14,139 nucleotides of DNA from Phycisphaerales bacterium UBA1926 (GTDB lineage: Bacteria > Planctomycetota > Phycisphaerae > Phycisphaerales > UBA1924), in assembly GCA_002337215.1 (NCBI GenBank), contig DDFO01000057.1:35925-50063 (forward strand), in the 5' to 3' direction. The translations under genes were made by a program, and so were the position numbers. Below the pieces are notes generated by a model, which was not told where the DNA came from, did no database searches, and saw nothing but the letters and a program-made list of their open reading frames with translations. Numbering within the stretch: the first letter of the stretch is position 1; every line of letters starts with the position of its first letter. Shown here piece after piece: positions 13,977 to 14,139 of this stretch.

Positions 13977-14139
13977 ATGTCGTTTGATTGGCCGAGCAAG
14001 CGTGTGGTGGTGACCGGCGGGGCCGGGTTCCTTGGGTCCTTCGTGCAGGAGGGGCTGAAGGCCCGGGGTGTGCCCGAGAACCAGGTCTTCGTGCCCCGGT
14101 CCAAGGACTACGACCTGACGACTGAATCGGCGTGCGCCC
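13977..14139 (+). CDS. fcl: Probable GDP-L-fucose synthase (NAD-dependent epimerase/dehydratase), N-terminal part
   Basis: Only the first 54 codons are in the window. RVVVTGGAGFLGSFVQEGL (9-27) is the NADP-binding Rossmann motif of extended short-chain dehydrogenases. VFVPRSKDYDLT (37-48), with its Asp-Leu at the end of the second strand region, matches the GDP-L-fucose synthase branch that reads VPRSxxYDL. That enzyme epimerises and reduces the Gmd product to GDP-L-fucose, and gmd lies 4.7 kb upstream on the same strand, which supports the call. AGGAG at 13966-13970 lies 6 bases before the ATG. The 183-bp gap upstream is shared with the divergent EEP-fold gene and contains a -10-like TATGAT without an obvious -35. 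Catalytic Ser/Tyr/Lys are outside the window, so another sugar epimerase cannot be excluded. Confidence 0.72.
   Translation, partial: MSFDWPSKRVVVTGGAGFLGSFVQEGLKARGVPENQVFVPRSKDYDLTTESACA

Noticed and set aside
1..14139. CRISPR array, transposon, phage or toxin-antitoxin system
   Set aside because: I found no regularly spaced repeats, no transposase- or integrase-like sequence, no terminal inverted repeats and no small paired toxin/antitoxin frames.

Overview
The window is very GC-rich and densely packed with genes. It uses GTG and TTG starts as well as ATG and carries long open antisense frames, as expected at this base composition. A large secreted DUF5117/DUF4953-type metallopeptidase, a SPINDLY-like O-GlcNAc-transferase-type protein, a DPPR-synthase-like UbiA protein and a GDP-fucose/Wzx/Wzy-type surface-polysaccharide set together suggest a free-living Planctomycetota bacterium, perhaps Phycisphaerae. 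The lineage is inferred from gene content and composition; there is no rRNA or tRNA gene here to prove it.

Layout. (1) Positions 1-4115, minus strand: the N-terminal 265 codons of a TPR/O-GlcNAc-transferase-like protein run off the left edge. Upstream of it, and separated by an intrinsic terminator (840-869), is a 1062-residue secreted zinc metallopeptidase. (2) Positions 4116-4562: a 447-bp stretch in which I see no gene. (3) Positions 4563-6217, minus strand: a translationally coupled pair, a class I SAM methyltransferase followed by a UbiA-family decaprenyl-phosphate phosphoribosyltransferase-like protein. (4) Positions 6374-12521, plus strand: a multi-spanning GT-C-type membrane protein with ALG10-like motifs, GDP-mannose 4,6-dehydratase (gmd), an O-antigen ligase/Wzy-type polymerase and a Wzx-type flippase. 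(5) Positions 12588-13793, minus strand: a membrane-anchored endonuclease/exonuclease/phosphatase-fold protein that has lost several catalytic residues. (6) Positions 13977-14139, plus strand: the first 54 codons of a probable GDP-L-fucose synthase, running off the right edge.

How the genes fit together. Gmd makes GDP-4-keto-6-deoxymannose and the right-edge reductase/epimerase would turn it into GDP-L-fucose. The Wzx- and Wzy-type proteins would flip and polymerise or ligate a lipid-linked glycan. The UbiA and GT-C proteins both work on polyprenyl-phosphate chemistry in the membrane, so the whole right-hand 9.5 kb reads as part of a surface glycan locus. The metallopeptidase and the OGT-like gene on the left look like a separate module.

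The points I find most worth a second look are the degenerate active site of the EEP-fold protein, the ALG10-like signature in a bacterial GT-C protein, the tyrosine/aspartate-rich tail of the Wzy-like protein, the acidic insert next to the metallopeptidase active site, and a three-segment alternating hairpin in the gmd leader. I see no CRISPR array, IS element, phage gene, tRNA or rRNA gene.
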